Counted from the first letter of the stretch, positions 8,433 through 18,356 are shown. The stretch is DNA of 64,000 nt from Variovorax sp. 54 (GCF_002754375.1 NZ_PEFF01000001.1:1302001-1366000); one strand, 5' to 3'. Made by a program: numbers and translations. Notes: generated by a model from the letters alone, not told the origin.

Positions 8433-11400
8433 TCAAGCCGTCTCCTCCTCAAGCTCCGAAGAAGACCGCCGACCACTCCCCCCACCCAACCGATCAAACG
8501 CCAAATAAATAACCGGCGTAGTAAACAAAGTCAGCAGCTGACTAACGATCAACCCACCAAAGATGGCAAGCCCCAGAGGACGCCTCAACTCAGCCCCATC
8601 CCCAAAACTCAACATCAAAGGCACAGCAGCAAACAAAGCCGCCAGCGTAGTCATCAAGATCGGACGAAACCGCAACAGAGCAGCTTGATGAATGGCTTCA
8701 CGCGCTGACTTCCCCTGCGTCCTCTCAGCATCGATAGCAAAGTCGATCATCATGATCGCGTTCTTCTTCACGATGCCGATCAGCAGAATGATCCCGATGA
8801 TCCCGATCACCCCCAGGTCATTGCCGGTAATCATCAGCGCCAACAAAGCCCCAACCCCAGCAGAAGGCAACGTAGACAAAATCGTCAACGGATGCACATA
8901 GCTCTCGTACAGCACCCCCAACACGATGTACACGCAAACCACCGCCGCCAGAATCAACCACAGCTGATTCGACAAAGACTTCTCATAAGCCCCCGAAGCC
9001 CCCAGAAAAGTCATCGTCACACTGCCCGGCAACCCGATCTCTTTCGCAGCCGCGCGAATCGCCGCAACAGAACCACCGAGCGCCACCCCCGGCGCCGTAT
9101 CGAAGTTCAACGTGCTCGCCGGGTACTGCGCCACGTGCGTGATCTGCAACGGCGCCTGCCGCTCGCTGATCTCCGCAAAGGCCGACAGCGGCGTCGCCGT
9201 GCCCGAGCCCGCAATGAGGTTCAACTGCCCCAGCGTCTGCGGCGTGTTCACCATGCCGGGCTGCGCCTCCAGAATCACGCGGTACTGATTCGTCTCCGTA
9301 AAAATGGTCGACACGATGCGCTGGCCGAAGGCGCTGTACAGCGCGTCGTCCACCGAACTCGCAGTGATCGACAGCCGCGATGCCGTGTCGCGGTTCACGT
9401 TCACATACGCAGCCAGGCCTTGCGCGCCGGCATCGCTGCTCACGTTGCGCACCTTGTCCGACTCCTGCAGCTTCGCCACGAGCTTCTGCATCCACTCGGT
9501 GACGAGCGCGCTGTTCACGCCTTCCAGCGACACGCGGTACTCGGTCGGGCCGGTCTCGGCATCGATGGTCAGGTCTTGCGTGGGCTGCAGGTACAGCGTG
9601 AGGCCTGCCACCTTCTGCACGCGCTCGCGCAGGCGGCCCATCACCTCCTGCTGGTTGTCGTGGCTCTTGGTCAGGTTGATGAGCATGCTGCCGGTGTGCA
9701 GCATCGTGTTGTTGGCCGCGTCCACGCCGACAAACGAACTCAGATTCTCGACGTCATGGTCTTCAAGAATGGCGCGCGCAGCTTGCTGCTGTAGTTGCGC
9801 CATGCGCTCGAAAGAGACGTCTTGCGCGGCCTGCACGCGGGCCTGCAACTGGCCGGTGTCCTGCGTGGGGAACAGGCCCTTGGGAATCGTGAGGTACAGC
9901 ACCACGGTCAGCACCATGGTGAGCAGCGCCACCAGCAGCGTGAGCGGCTGGTGCGCGATCACCCAGTGCAGCGAGCGGTCGTAGCGCACCATCACGCCGT
10001 CGAAGAAACGCTGGGCGCGCGCGCCGAAGCCGGTGCCCGACGCGTCTTTCTTCGGCTCGTGCTTGAGCCAGCGCGCGGACATCATCGGCACCAGCGTGAG
10101 CGAGACCACGCCCGAGATCAGGATGGTGATCGCCAGCGTCACGGCGAACTCGCGGAACAGGCGGCCCACCACGTCGCCCATGAACAGCAACGGGATCAGC
10201 ACGGCGATGAGCGACACAGTCAGCGAGATGATGGTGAAGCCGATCTGCGCCGCGCCCTTGAACGCGGCCTGCAGCGGCTTCTCGCCCTCCTCGATGTAGC
10301 GCGCGATGTTCTCGATCATGACGATCGCGTCGTCCACCACGAAGCCGGTGGCGATGGTCAGCGCCATCAGGCTCAGGTTGTTCAGGCTGTAGCCCAGCAG
10401 GTACATCAGGCCGAAGCTGCCGATGAGCGAGATCGGCACGGCGATGCTGGCGATGACGGTGGCGCGCAGGCTGCCCAGGAACGCAAAGATCACCAGCACC
10501 ACGAGCACCACGGCCAGCACCAGTTCCATCTCGACGTGCTGCACCGACGAGCGGATGCCGGCGGTGCGGTCGCTCAGCACCTCGATCTGCAGGCCCGCGG
10601 GCAGGCCGGCCTGCAGTTCGGGCAGCTGCTTCTTGATGGCGTTGACGGTGGCGATCACGTTGGCGCCGGGCTGGCGCTGCACGTTCAGGATGATGGCCGG
10701 CGTGAGCTGCACTTCGCCATCGACCTTGCGCCCGGACCAGGCGCCCAGCTGTGCGTTCTCGGCGCTGTTGACCACGCGCGCCACATCGACCATGCGGATC
10801 GGCGCGCCGTTCTTGTAGCTGACGATGAGGTTCTTGTAGTCGTCGACCGTGAGCAGCTGGTCGTTCGAGTTGATGGTGTAGGCGCGCTTGGGGCCGTCGA
10901 AGCTGCCCTTGGCGCCATTGGAGTTGGCCGCGCTGATCGCGGTGCGCAGCGAATCCAGCCCGATGCCGTTGGCCGCCAGCGCCTGCGTGTTGGCCTGGAT
11001 GCGCACGGCCGGGCGCTGCCCGCCGCTGAGCGACACGAGGCCCACGCCCGAGACCTGGCTGATCTTCTGCGCGAGCCGGGTGTTCACGAGGTTCTGCACC
11101 TCGGTGAGCGGCAGCGTGTCGGAGGTGATGGCCAGCGTGAGCACCGGCGCGTCGGCCGGGTTGACCTTGGCATACACCGGCGGCGCGGGCAGGTCGGCCG
11201 GCAGCAGCGAGCCGCCGGCGTTGATGGCGGCCTGCACTTCCTGTTCGGCGACGTCGAGCGTCTGGCCCAGCGAGAACTGCAGCGTGATGATCGACACGCC
11301 CGCCGCGCTGGTCGAGCTCATGCGGTCGAGCCCCGACATCTGGCCGAACTGGCGCTCCAGCGGCGCGGTGACGGTGTTGCTCATGACCTCGGGGCTGGCC

Positions 11401-11558
11401 CCGGGGTAGAGCGTCTGGACCTGGATGGTCGGGTAGTCGACCTGCGGCAGCGCCGCCAGCGGCAGGAAGCGAAACGCCACCAAGCCGGCCAGCACGATGG
11501 CCAGCATCAGCAGCGAGGTGGCGACCGGCCGCAGGATGAACGGGCGCGAGGGGCTCAT
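8433..11558 (-). CDS. mdtB: RND multidrug efflux pump, MdtB-like
   Basis: 1041-residue RND inner-membrane pump, the normal length for MdtB/AcrB relatives. It starts [20 protein letters not shown] and contains [20 protein letters not shown], the TM4 acidic pair in [13 protein letters not shown], and a second TM cluster near the C-terminus. Its ATG overlaps the adaptor stop codon by 4 bp (ATGA at 11555-11558), indicating translational coupling. In enterobacteria MdtB and MdtC form a mixed trimer; the same is expected here. The last about 170 codons use many T- and G-ending codons, unlike the rest of the gene. Confidence 0.94.
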   Translation of the reverse strand: MSPSRPFILRPVATSLLMLAIVLAGLVAFRFLPLAALPQVDYPTIQVQTLYPGASPEVMSNTVTAPLERQFGQMSGLDRMSSTSAAGVSIITLQFSLGQTLDVAEQEVQAAINAGGSLLPADLPAPPVYAKVNPADAPVLTLAITSDTLPLTEVQNLVNTRLAQKISQVSGVGLVSLSGGQRPAVRIQANTQALAANGIGLDSLRTAISAANSNGAKGSFDGPKRAYTINSNDQLLTVDDYKNLIVSYKNGAPIRMVDVARVVNSAENAQLGAWSGRKVDGEVQLTPAIILNVQRQPGANVIATVNAIKKQLPELQAGLPAGLQIEVLSDRTAGIRSSVQHVEMELVLAVVLVVLVIFAFLGSLRATVIASIAVPISLIGSFGLMYLLGYSLNNLSLMALTIATGFVVDDAIVMIENIARYIEEGEKPLQAAFKGAAQIGFTIISLTVSLIAVLIPLLFMGDVVGRLFREFAVTLAITILISGVVSLTLVPMMSARWLKHEPKKDASGTGFGARAQRFFDGVMVRYDRSLHWVIAHQPLTLLVALLTMVLTVVLYLTIPKGLFPTQDTGQLQARVQAAQDVSFERMAQLQQQAARAILEDHDVENLSSFVGVDAANNTMLHTGSMLINLTKSHDNQQEVMGRLRERVQKVAGLTLYLQPTQDLTIDAETGPTEYRVSLEGVNSALVTEWMQKLVAKLQESDKVRNVSSDAGAQGLAAYVNVNRDTASRLSITASSVDDALYSAFGQRIVSTIFTETNQYRVILEAQPGMVNTPQTLGQLNLIAGSGTATPLSAFAEISERQAPLQITHVAQYPASTLNFDTAPGVALGGSVAAIRAAAKEIGLPGSVTMTFLGASGAYEKSLSNQLWLILAAVVCVYIVLGVLYESYVHPLTILSTLPSAGVGALLALMITGNDLGVIGIIGIILLIGIVKKNAIMMIDFAIDAERTQGKSAREAIHQAALLRFRPILMTTLAALFAAVPLMLSFGDGAELRRPLGLAIFGGLIVSQLLTLFTTPVIYLAFDRLGGGSGRRSSSELEEETA

Positions 11559-13210
11559 GGACTGCGCCGTCCCTCACCGCCGCGTTCGCCGCCGGCACCG
11601 CCGCGCTCGGACTGACGTTGCCAGCGCTCCAGCGCGGCGGGGTCGCCGCGGTCGAGGGCTTCGAGGAAACGCTTGCGGCGTTCAAGCTGTTCGGGGTCGT
11701 CCTTGGCCGCGTCGAGCATGCGCTGGCGCTGCTCGGGGGTGGGGAGCTTGGCGGGTGTGGCTGCGGGTGCAGGGGCTGCTGCAGGTGCAGGCGTTGTTGC
11801 CGCTGGCGCTGCAGCCGGCGCCGCCGCTTCGGCCGGACGGGCACCGCCGCCTTGCGCACCACCCGCACCGCCGGCGCCTTCCTGCCGACGTCCTCCACGC
11901 CGTCCACCCGGCGCTGCTGCGCCGGAGGCCGCACCGGCCGGCCGGTCGACCGTGGTCTGCACGCGTGCGCCGTCCTTCAGGCGGTCGCCGCCTTCGGTCA
12001 CCACGGTTTCTCCGGGCTGCAGGCCCTTGGTGATCGAGGCGAATTCGACGCTCGATTCACCGCGCGTCACCGGCCGCTGCGACGCCGTGTTCTCGGCCGT
12101 CACCACGTACACGTAGTCGCCGTTCGGGCCGTACCGCAGCGCCGTGACCGGCACCACCACCGCGCTGCTCACGGTGCGCAGCAGCAGCCGCAGGTTGACG
12201 AACTGGTTCGGGAACAGTGCGCCGTCGGCGTTGGTGAAGCGCGCCTTGGCCTTCACGGTGCCGGTCTGCGTGTCGACCATGTTGTCGAGCGTGGAAAAAC
12301 TGCCCTCGGCCAGCCGGCGTGTGCGCGTGCGGTCGAAGGCGGTGGTAGCGAGCGTGGCGCCCTGCCCCAGCCGCTCCTGCACCTCGGGCACGCGGTCTTG
12401 CGGAATGGCGAACTCGACGTCGATGGGCGCGATCTGCGTGATGGTGGCCACGCCGCCCGTGCTGCCGGTCGAGATGTAGTTGCCCGCGTCCACCGGCCGC
12501 AGGCCGATGCGCCCGCTCACCGGCGCCGTGATGCGGCTCCAGGTCAGGTTGAGCTTGGCGGTGTTTTCGTTGGCGCGGTCGATGGCCACGGTGCCTTCGA
12601 GCTGCTTGACCAGCGCGGCCTGGGTGTCGACGTCCTGGCGGGCGATGGAGTCTTGCCCGAGCAGCGTCTGGTAGCGCTGCAGCGTGACGCGCGCCGCGGC
12701 CAGCTGCGCCTCGTCGCGCTGGCGTGCACCGGCGGCCTGCGCCAGCGCGTTCTCGAAGGGCTGCGGGTCGATGGTGGCGAGCACGTCGCCCTTCTTGACC
12801 ATCTGGCCTTCCTTGAACAGCACGGCCGTGAGCACGCCCGACACCTGCGGCTGCACCGTCACATTGGCCAGCGGCGTGACCGTGCCCAGCGCTTCGAGCT
12901 GCACCGGAATGTCGGCCTGCCGCGCGATGGCGGTGCCGACGGTGCTGGAGGCCGCGCCGCCGCCGCCACCACCCGCTCGCCCACCCGGACCACCGCCGCC
13001 GGGCCGTCCTGCGCCACCACCTGGTCCTCGAGGTCCACCCGCGCCGGGCGTCGGTGCTTTGGAACGCTGGATCAAATACCAGGCACCGCCCCCGAGGGCC
13101 ACCAGCAGAAGCAGGGCCATCAGGCTCCCGAACCAGCGGCGCCGGCGCGCCGGAGGATGGGTCGGCGACACGACGGGTGGCAGGGGCTCGGGGGGCGTTT
13201 GGGAATCCAT
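11555..13210 (-). CDS. mdtA: Periplasmic adaptor of the RND pump (MdtA-like), with long low-complexity tail
   Basis: 551-residue membrane-fusion protein linking the RND pumps to the outer-membrane channel. After a Pro-rich cytoplasmic start there is one membrane anchor (about residues 28-48), a Gly/Pro-rich linker, then the lipoyl/hairpin/beta-barrel core with the lipoyl half-motif [16 protein letters not shown] and [20 protein letters not shown]. The core ends near residue 430. The remaining about 120 residues are Ala/Gly/Pro/Arg-rich and absent from typical MdtA (about 415 residues). It is the first gene of the operon, and a possible response-regulator box lies about 95 bp upstream. Confidence 0.92.
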   Translation of the reverse strand: MDSQTPPEPLPPVVSPTHPPARRRRWFGSLMALLLLVALGGGAWYLIQRSKAPTPGAGGPRGPGGGAGRPGGGGPGGRAGGGGGGAASSTVGTAIARQADIPVQLEALGTVTPLANVTVQPQVSGVLTAVLFKEGQMVKKGDVLATIDPQPFENALAQAAGARQRDEAQLAAARVTLQRYQTLLGQDSIARQDVDTQAALVKQLEGTVAIDRANENTAKLNLTWSRITAPVSGRIGLRPVDAGNYISTGSTGGVATITQIAPIDVEFAIPQDRVPEVQERLGQGATLATTAFDRTRTRRLAEGSFSTLDNMVDTQTGTVKAKARFTNADGALFPNQFVNLRLLLRTVSSAVVVPVTALRYGPNGDYVYVVTAENTASQRPVTRGESSVEFASITKGLQPGETVVTEGGDRLKDGARVQTTVDRPAGAASGAAAPGGRRGGRRQEGAGGAGGAQGGGARPAEAAAPAAAPAATTPAPAAAPAPAATPAKLPTPEQRQRMLDAAKDDPEQLERRKRFLEALDRGDPAALERWQRQSERGGAGGERGGEGRRSP

Positions 13211-13302
13211 GGGCGGTGCGTGCGAAGGGGTGCGAAAAGGCAGCCGGAAGGGAGGCGGTCTAGAGTACAGCGCGAAATATCACTCCCCAAGTTTTCCGTG
13301 CC

Positions 13303-13318
13303 GTAAAGCGACGGTAAA
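13303..13318. promoter_or_regulatory. GTAAA-N6-GTAAA direct repeat upstream of the efflux operon
   Basis: Two GTAAA pentamers at 13303-13307 and 13314-13318 repeat with an 11-bp period, about one helical turn, between the divergent efflux operon and DUF6622 gene. The known CpxR box is a GTAAA tandem of similar spacing, and mdtABC in enterobacteria is controlled by the BaeR and CpxR response regulators. Assignment to a CpxR-like regulator here is inference. Confidence 0.4.
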
Positions 13319-13501
13319 GCTTCCGTTTGCATACATCTGTCGCGACCTTCCGCCCGCCATTCACGCCGGCGGCCGGCACTTCACGCCGCCCACCCGCATT
13401 TCGTCGCATGGCCGTGGCGGGGGCCGGACGGCATCGGCACAGTCCGCTCCATCGATTCCCTGCCCCCTTTGTCTTCTTCTTCCAACCGAACGGAGCCTCC
13501 C

Positions 13502-14023
13502 ATGCTGATGCAAATCCTTCTTCACACCCCGAAGTGGGTGTTCGCCGTGTTCGTCCTGCTGGCCTGGCTCGGCGGCCGGCAGCTCGTGGCCAACCGCCTC
13601 GGCCTGAACCGCGTGCTGGTGATGCCGGTCGCGATGGCCGGCCTGTCGTTCTTCGGCGTGGTGTCGGTGTTCGGCGACTCGGCCGGCGCCCTGCTCGGCT
13701 GGGCCGTGGCGGCGCTGCTGCTCGTGGCGCTGGTGCTGCGCCGTCCGTTGCCTGCGACCACGCGCTACGACGCGGCGGCCCGCCAGTTCGAGGTGGCCGG
13801 CACCGCGGTGCCGCTGATGCTCATGATGGGCATCTTCTTCACCAAATACGTGGTGGGCGTGTCGCTGGCCATGCACCCCGAGCTGCGCCACCACGTGGCC
13901 TTCGCCCTGGGCGTGCCCGCGCTGTACGGCGCCTTCAGCGGCATCTTCGCGGCCCGTGCCGCGCGCCTGTGGCGGCTGGCCGCGGCGTCGGGTGCGATGG
14001 TCAGCGGCGCCCGCGCGGCCTAA
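13502..14023 (+). CDS. DUF6622-like membrane protein
   Basis: 173-residue protein with about four to five hydrophobic helices (LLHTPKWVFAVFVLLAWLG at the start, ALLGWAVAALLLVALVL, LMLMMGIFFTKYVVGVSLAM). The ATG at 13502 follows CGGAGCC at a suitable distance. The family (DUF6622) is an uncharacterised inner-membrane family; the assignment is from recognition. It precedes the sterol-desaturase-like gene by about 48 bp on the same strand and may share its transcript. Confidence 0.75.
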   Translation: MLMQILLHTPKWVFAVFVLLAWLGGRQLVANRLGLNRVLVMPVAMAGLSFFGVVSVFGDSAGALLGWAVAALLLVALVLRRPLPATTRYDAAARQFEVAGTAVPLMLMMGIFFTKYVVGVSLAMHPELRHHVAFALGVPALYGAFSGIFAARAARLWRLAAASGAMVSGARAA

Positions 14024-14071
14024 GATTCCGCCCAACTCAGCCCCGCCTGCCCTTAGACGCCAGGAACCGCC

Positions 14072-15019
14072 ATGACCGTGCTCGTGTTGATCCTCAAGAT
14101 TTCCGTCACGGTGGTGCTGCTCGCCTCGCTGGCCGAAGCGCTGGTGCTGTCCTGGCGCAACGGCTGGCGCAGCTACGACTGGAAGGCGGCCGGCATTTCG
14201 GTGTTCGACTTTCTGGTGCGCGAATACCCGCTGCGCTGGCTGCTGCCGCTGGCCTTCTGGGTCGGCGCGATGGACTGGCTCTACGCCCACCGGCTCTTCA
14301 CGCTGCCGATGGACCACTGGACCGGCTGGCTCGCCTGCTTCATCGGGCAGGAGTTCTGCTACTACTGGTACCACCGCGCCGCGCACCGCGTGCGCTGGTT
14401 CTGGTGCACCCACGCCGTGCACCATTCGCCGAACGAGCTGAACCTGTCGGCTGCCTACCGCTTCGGCTGGACCGGCCGGCTCACCGGCACCCTGGCCTTC
14501 TTCCTGCTCGCGCCGCTCCTGGGCATGCCGCCGCGGATCATCTTGCTGATGCTCACGCTGAACCTGCTCTACCAGTTCTGGATTCACGCGACCTGGATTC
14601 CGAAGCTCGGCCCGCTTGAATGGGTGCTCAACACGCCCTCGGCCCACCGCGTGCACCACGCCTCGAACCTGGAGTACCTGGACGGCAACTACGGCGGCGT
14701 GCTGATCGTGTTCGATCGCCTGTTCGGCACCTACATCCCCGAGCGCGCCGACCTGCCCTGCCGCTACGGTCTGGTGAAGCCGATCACCTCGTACAACCTG
14801 TTCGAGATCGAGTTCAGCCAGTGGCGCGACCTGTGGCGCGACCTGCGTTCGGCGCGTTCGCTGCGTGCCTTCGTCGGTTATCTGGTGAAGCCGCCGGGCT
14901 GGCGGCCGGACGGGCCGGGCGAAACCACCGAAGAGCTGCGCCAGCGCGCGGCATTGACCGCGGAACCCGAGCCTGCCGACGGCCCACTCGTGGCCGGCCT
15001 GGGCATCGAGCGCTCCTGA
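14072..15019 (+). CDS. Sterol desaturase/fatty-acid hydroxylase superfamily protein
   Basis: 315-residue integral membrane di-iron enzyme. It carries the family's histidine clusters: HRAAH (in YYWYHRAAHRVRWFWCTH), HAVHH just after it, and HRVHH near residue 195, which together bind two irons, plus several membrane helices. Relatives hydroxylate or desaturate lipids such as sterol-like or ornithine lipids; the substrate here is unknown. It is followed 19 bp later by an isoprenylcysteine methyltransferase-like gene, suggesting a lipid or membrane-modification operon leading into a two-component system. Confidence 0.88.
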   Translation: MTVLVLILKISVTVVLLASLAEALVLSWRNGWRSYDWKAAGISVFDFLVREYPLRWLLPLAFWVGAMDWLYAHRLFTLPMDHWTGWLACFIGQEFCYYWYHRAAHRVRWFWCTHAVHHSPNELNLSAAYRFGWTGRLTGTLAFFLLAPLLGMPPRIILLMLTLNLLYQFWIHATWIPKLGPLEWVLNTPSAHRVHHASNLEYLDGNYGGVLIVFDRLFGTYIPERADLPCRYGLVKPITSYNLFEIEFSQWRDLWRDLRSARSLRAFVGYLVKPPGWRPDGPGETTEELRQRAALTAEPEPADGPLVAGLGIERS

Positions 15020-15038
15020 GAACGACCGAAAGACGTCC

Positions 15039-15629
15039 GTGAACCTTCAACCCTCTCATCTGGCATTTGCCGCCGGCACCGTCGCCTACATGGTGATCCG
15101 CGCCATGTTCCAGCGCCACGGCGCATCCGGCGCCAAGGCGCACAGCCGGGCCGATGCACGCGACCGCCTGCTGATCGTGACCGTGGGCCTCGGCCAGATC
15201 GGACTGCCCGCCGTCCTGATGCTGACGCCCTGGCTGGATGCCGCCCACTACGCCCGGCCCGAGGCGCTGGCCTGGGTCGGCGCCGTGGTGATGGCGGCTG
15301 GACTGTGGCTGTTCTGGCGCTCGCACGCCGACCTGGGCGCCAGCTGGTCGGTCACGCTGGAACTCAACCCCAACCACCGCCTCGTCACACAGGGCGTCTA
15401 CCGCCGCATCCGGCACCCGATGTACGCCTCGTTCTTCGCCATGGCGATCGGCCAGGCCCTGCTGCTGAACAACTGGATCGCCGGCGGCGCCGCGCTGCTG
15501 GCCGTCGGCCTGCTCTACGCCGTGCGTACGCCGCGGGAGGAGCGAATGATGCTCGAGTCCTTCGGCGACGAATACCGCACCTACATGCGGCGCACCGGCG
15601 GCATCCTGCCGCGCGCCACCACATCCTGA
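15039..15629 (+). CDS. Isoprenylcysteine carboxyl methyltransferase (ICMT)-family membrane protein
   Basis: 196-residue membrane protein with five or six hydrophobic helices and the C-terminal ICMT/PEMT signature: LVTQGVYRRIRHPMYAS followed by PREERMMLESFGDEYRTYM, the SAM-binding and catalytic part of the family. Start is GTG at 15039, 19 bp after the upstream stop. Bacteria generally lack prenylated proteins, so the methyl acceptor is probably a lipid or small molecule; this is inference. It lies in an apparent operon with the desaturase-like and 2TM genes. Confidence 0.85.
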   Translation: MNLQPSHLAFAAGTVAYMVIRAMFQRHGASGAKAHSRADARDRLLIVTVGLGQIGLPAVLMLTPWLDAAHYARPEALAWVGAVVMAAGLWLFWRSHADLGASWSVTLELNPNHRLVTQGVYRRIRHPMYASFFAMAIGQALLLNNWIAGGAALLAVGLLYAVRTPREERMMLESFGDEYRTYMRRTGGILPRATTS

Positions 15630-15653
15630 CCCGCCCACATGAGGAGAACTGTC

Positions 15654-15953
15654 ATGAACACATCCACCCCGTCGAACCGCGCCGACGCCGACCTTGAAAA
15701 GCGCGCCCGCCGCCGCGCCGGCGCCAAGATGGGCTGGTTCATCCATGCTTTCGTCTACGTGGTCGTCAACGTCGGGCTGGTCGGGCTCGCCGCCTCGCGC
15801 GGCCACAACTGGGCCGTCTACCCGCTCATGGGCTGGGGCCTGGGCCTGCTGATCCATGGCGCCGTGGTCTGGCTCATTGCGCCCGGTGGCGGCCTGTACG
15901 ACCGGCTGCTGGAACGCGAGCGCCGCGCGCTGGGCGGCGGGGACCGCCGGTGA
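15654..15953 (+). CDS. 2TM-domain protein
   Basis: 99-residue protein with a charged N-terminus (ADLEKRARRRAGAKMGW) followed by two membrane helices (FIHAFVYVVVNVGLVGLAA and a second about residues 55-78), the layout of the 2TM domain family. These genes often sit directly upstream of LytS/LytTR regulators, as here: its stop overlaps the GTG of the histidine kinase gene by 4 bp. A role in sensing or anchoring is plausible but unproven. The ATG at 15654 follows GAGGAG. Confidence 0.85.
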   Translation: MNTSTPSNRADADLEKRARRRAGAKMGWFIHAFVYVVVNVGLVGLAASRGHNWAVYPLMGWGLGLLIHGAVVWLIAPGGGLYDRLLERERRALGGGDRR

Positions 15954-17044
15954 GCCTGAGCCCGTCGCTGTCGCCCCTTGCCACCGGGTTCAGTGCCCGG
16001 TTCAGCGCCACCAACGTCCAGTCCATGCTGCGGCATGGGCTGATCACCGCCGTCTTCAACTGCCTCATTGCGAGCGCGCTGACCATCGCGGGCGCCGGCG
16101 ACTGGGCCGACAACCTGGTCTATTCGCTGGCGATCGGCACCGCGAGCTGGCTTTTCATCGATGGCGGCCGGCTCCTCATCACCGGACACCGCGACGCCCT
16201 CTGGCCGAAATCGCCGTGGGGCCCGCTGCTGGTCGTGGCGGGTGTGACCTTCGGCTTCTTCATCGGCAACCTCATCGGCGACGCCTGGCGCGGTGCGCCC
16301 GCCTTCACCTTCCTCGACCTGCGAGGCCACAAGCTGGCCACGGGCGTCGTCATCACGATCATCGCGGGGTCCGTCATCTGCTTTCTCTTCTACAGCTTCG
16401 GCAAGAGCAAGTACATGCAGAGCCAGGTCGAACTGGCCCAACGCAATGCCACCGAAGCGCGGCTCAAGCTGCTCGAAACCCAGCTCGAACCGCACATGCT
16501 CTTCAACACGCTGGCCAACCTGCGCGTGCTGATCACCGTCGACCCGCCGCGTGCTGTGGCCATGCTCGACCGCCTCAACAGTTATCTGCGCATGACGCTC
16601 AGCGGCTCGCGCGCGTTGTCGCATCCGTTGTCGGCCGAGTTCGATCGGCTGGGTGACTACCTCGAACTGATGTCGGTGCGCATGGGCGAACGCCTGCGCT
16701 ACACGCTCGACCTGCCCGACGACCTGCGCGACACGCCGGTGCCGCCGCTGCTGCTGCAGCCGTTGGTCGAGAACAGCATCCGCCACGGGCTCGAGCCCCA
16801 GGTCGAAGGCGGCGAGATCGCCGTGCGCGCGCGCCGCGAAGCGGGCCAGTTGGTCATCGAGGTGAGCGACACCGGCGTCGGGCTCGATGCGACACAGCAG
16901 CCCTCGGAAGGCGGCGGCTTCGGACTCGAACAGGTGCGCGAGCGGCTGGCCACCGTGTACGGCGAGCAAGGCCGCCTGAGCTTGCGCCCCGCGGCCTCGG
17001 GCGGCGGTACGTGCGTCACCCTGAACCTTCCCCTGCCTGCCTGA
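15950..17044 (+). CDS. LytS/AlgZ-type sensor histidine kinase
   Basis: 364-residue kinase. The N-terminal half has about four membrane helices (residues about 28-165) with almost no periplasmic domain, then the His_kinase region with the phospho-acceptor in QLEPHMLFNTLANLR (about residues 180-195) and a HATPase domain with the N-box LVENSIRHGLEP and G-boxes DTGVGLD and GGGFGLEQVRERL. It starts at a GTG overlapping the 2TM gene stop and is followed by its cognate LytTR regulator one base after its stop. The signal is unknown. Confidence 0.92.
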   Translation: MSLSPSLSPLATGFSARFSATNVQSMLRHGLITAVFNCLIASALTIAGAGDWADNLVYSLAIGTASWLFIDGGRLLITGHRDALWPKSPWGPLLVVAGVTFGFFIGNLIGDAWRGAPAFTFLDLRGHKLATGVVITIIAGSVICFLFYSFGKSKYMQSQVELAQRNATEARLKLLETQLEPHMLFNTLANLRVLITVDPPRAVAMLDRLNSYLRMTLSGSRALSHPLSAEFDRLGDYLELMSVRMGERLRYTLDLPDDLRDTPVPPLLLQPLVENSIRHGLEPQVEGGEIAVRARREAGQLVIEVSDTGVGLDATQQPSEGGGFGLEQVRERLATVYGEQGRLSLRPAASGGGTCVTLNLPLPA

Positions 17045-17045
17045 C

Positions 17046-17915
17046 ATGCCCCAAGACGACAAGAAGACGATGCCCCTCACCGCCCTCATCGCCGAAGACG
17101 AACCCCTGCTGGCCCAGGCCCTGCAGGCCGAACTGGCCGCCGCCTGGCCCGAGCTGCGCGTGGTCGCCATCGCCCGCGACGGCCACAGCGCCGTGCGCGA
17201 GGCGCTGAGGCTGCTGCCGCAGGTGCTGTTCTTCGACATCCGCATGCCCGGCCTCGACGGCCTGGCCGCCGCCGCCGAACTGGCCGACAGCTGGCCCACC
17301 GACGAGGCGCCGATGCCGCAGCTGGTGTTCGTGACCGCCTACGACGAGTACGCCGCACGCGCCTTCGAGGCCGAGGCCATCGACTACGTGCTCAAGCCCG
17401 TGCAGCCCGAGCGCCTGCGCAAGACCGTGGCGCGGCTGCGGCAGGCATTGGCAGCGGCTGCGCCGTCGATGACGCCACCTGTTCCGGCCGACGAGGCGCT
17501 GGAGCGCACCCTCGCCCAGTGGCGCCAGGTGCTGGGCGCTGCTGGTGGGACGGGCGGGGCCCCGTCGGCCTCGTCGTCGTCAGCGCCGCTGCGCATGATT
17601 GCCGCCAGCGACGCCGGCGGCGCGACCGTGCGCATGGTGCCGATCGACGAGGTGCTGTATTTCGAGGCCGCCGACAAATACCTGCGCGTGCTCACCGCCA
17701 CGCAGGAATACCTGATTCGCACGCCGCTCAAGCAGCTGCTGCCCCAGCTCGACCCCGACACCTTCTGGCAGGTGCACCGGGCGGTGGTGGTGCGCAGCGC
17801 GGCCATCGAGGCGGTGCACCGCGACGAAGTCGGCAAGCTGCACCTCGCGCTGCGCGGGCGGGCCGAGAAGATCCCGGTCAGCCGGCTCTACGCCCATCTG
17901 TTTCGCGCCATGTGA
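17046..17915 (+). CDS. LytR/AlgR-type response regulator (receiver + LytTR)
   Basis: 289-residue response regulator. The receiver domain starts with IAEDEPLL and has the phospho-acceptor Asp in LFFDIRMPGLDG, Thr in VFVTAYDEYA and Lys in YVLKPVQ. An Ala/Ser-rich linker leads to a C-terminal LytTR DNA-binding domain (VDEVLYFEAADKYLRV-type region, VHRAVVVRSAAI, about residues 185-285). ATG at 17046 is used; ATG at 17070 would also give a full receiver domain. It is the last gene of the operon and is followed by an intrinsic terminator. Confidence 0.92.
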   Translation: MPQDDKKTMPLTALIAEDEPLLAQALQAELAAAWPELRVVAIARDGHSAVREALRLLPQVLFFDIRMPGLDGLAAAAELADSWPTDEAPMPQLVFVTAYDEYAARAFEAEAIDYVLKPVQPERLRKTVARLRQALAAAAPSMTPPVPADEALERTLAQWRQVLGAAGGTGGAPSASSSSAPLRMIAASDAGGATVRMVPIDEVLYFEAADKYLRVLTATQEYLIRTPLKQLLPQLDPDTFWQVHRAVVVRSAAIEAVHRDEVGKLHLALRGRAEKIPVSRLYAHLFRAM

Positions 17916-17938
17916 AATTTGCGCACCCAGCGCCCAGC

Positions 17939-17970
17939 AAAAAGCCGGCCTTTTCGGGGCCGGCTTTTTT
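17939..17970. terminator. Intrinsic terminator after the LytS/LytR pair
   Basis: A-tract, GCCGGCC stem (17944-17950), 7-base loop, GGCCGGC (17958-17964), then six T. It is symmetrical, so it can terminate both the response regulator gene from the left and the PXPV gene from the right. Confidence 0.88.
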
Positions 17971-17996
17971 CATTCAGTCACGAATGGCGTTGTAAA

Positions 17997-18356
17997 TCAG
18001 CGCCAGTGGCCGTGCCCATGGCCATGACCGCGGTAGTAGCCGCGACCGTAATAGCGCGGGCCGTAATAGGCCGGCGGCGGTGCGTAGTAGACCGGTGCCG
18101 GGCGGTAGTACACCGGCGGCGGCGGGCGGTAGTAGACCGGGGGCGGCGGTGCGTAATACACCGGGGCCGGCGGTGCATAGACCGGGGCCGGGTAGTAGGC
18201 GGGAGCGCCCACGCCGACCGCCACGCCGGGCACGCCGACGCCGATCGACCAGCTCACGTCGCCGCGGGCGCTGGCCGAGGTGGCCGCAAACAGGGCACCG
18301 AAGGCCACCGCACCGGCGGCGGCCCATTTGAAGAGGGTGGAACGTGTGACGCTCAT
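17997..18356 (-). CDS. Exported PXPV-repeat (Pro/Tyr-rich) protein
   Basis: 119-residue protein with a signal peptide (VTRSTLFKWAAAGAVAFGALFAATSASA) and a mature part made of PxPVYY / PPPPVYY repeats, ending in a Tyr/Gly stretch and HGHGHGHW. This matches the PXPV repeat family of exported beta-proteobacterial proteins of unknown function. The ATG at 18356 is preceded by AAGGAG. The repeats suggest an extended polyproline rod; the His-Gly tail could bind metal, which is speculation. Confidence 0.82.
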   Translation of the reverse strand: MSVTRSTLFKWAAAGAVAFGALFAATSASARGDVSWSIGVGVPGVAVGVGAPAYYPAPVYAPPAPVYYAPPPPVYYRPPPPVYYRPAPVYYAPPPAYYGPRYYGRGYYRGHGHGHGHWR

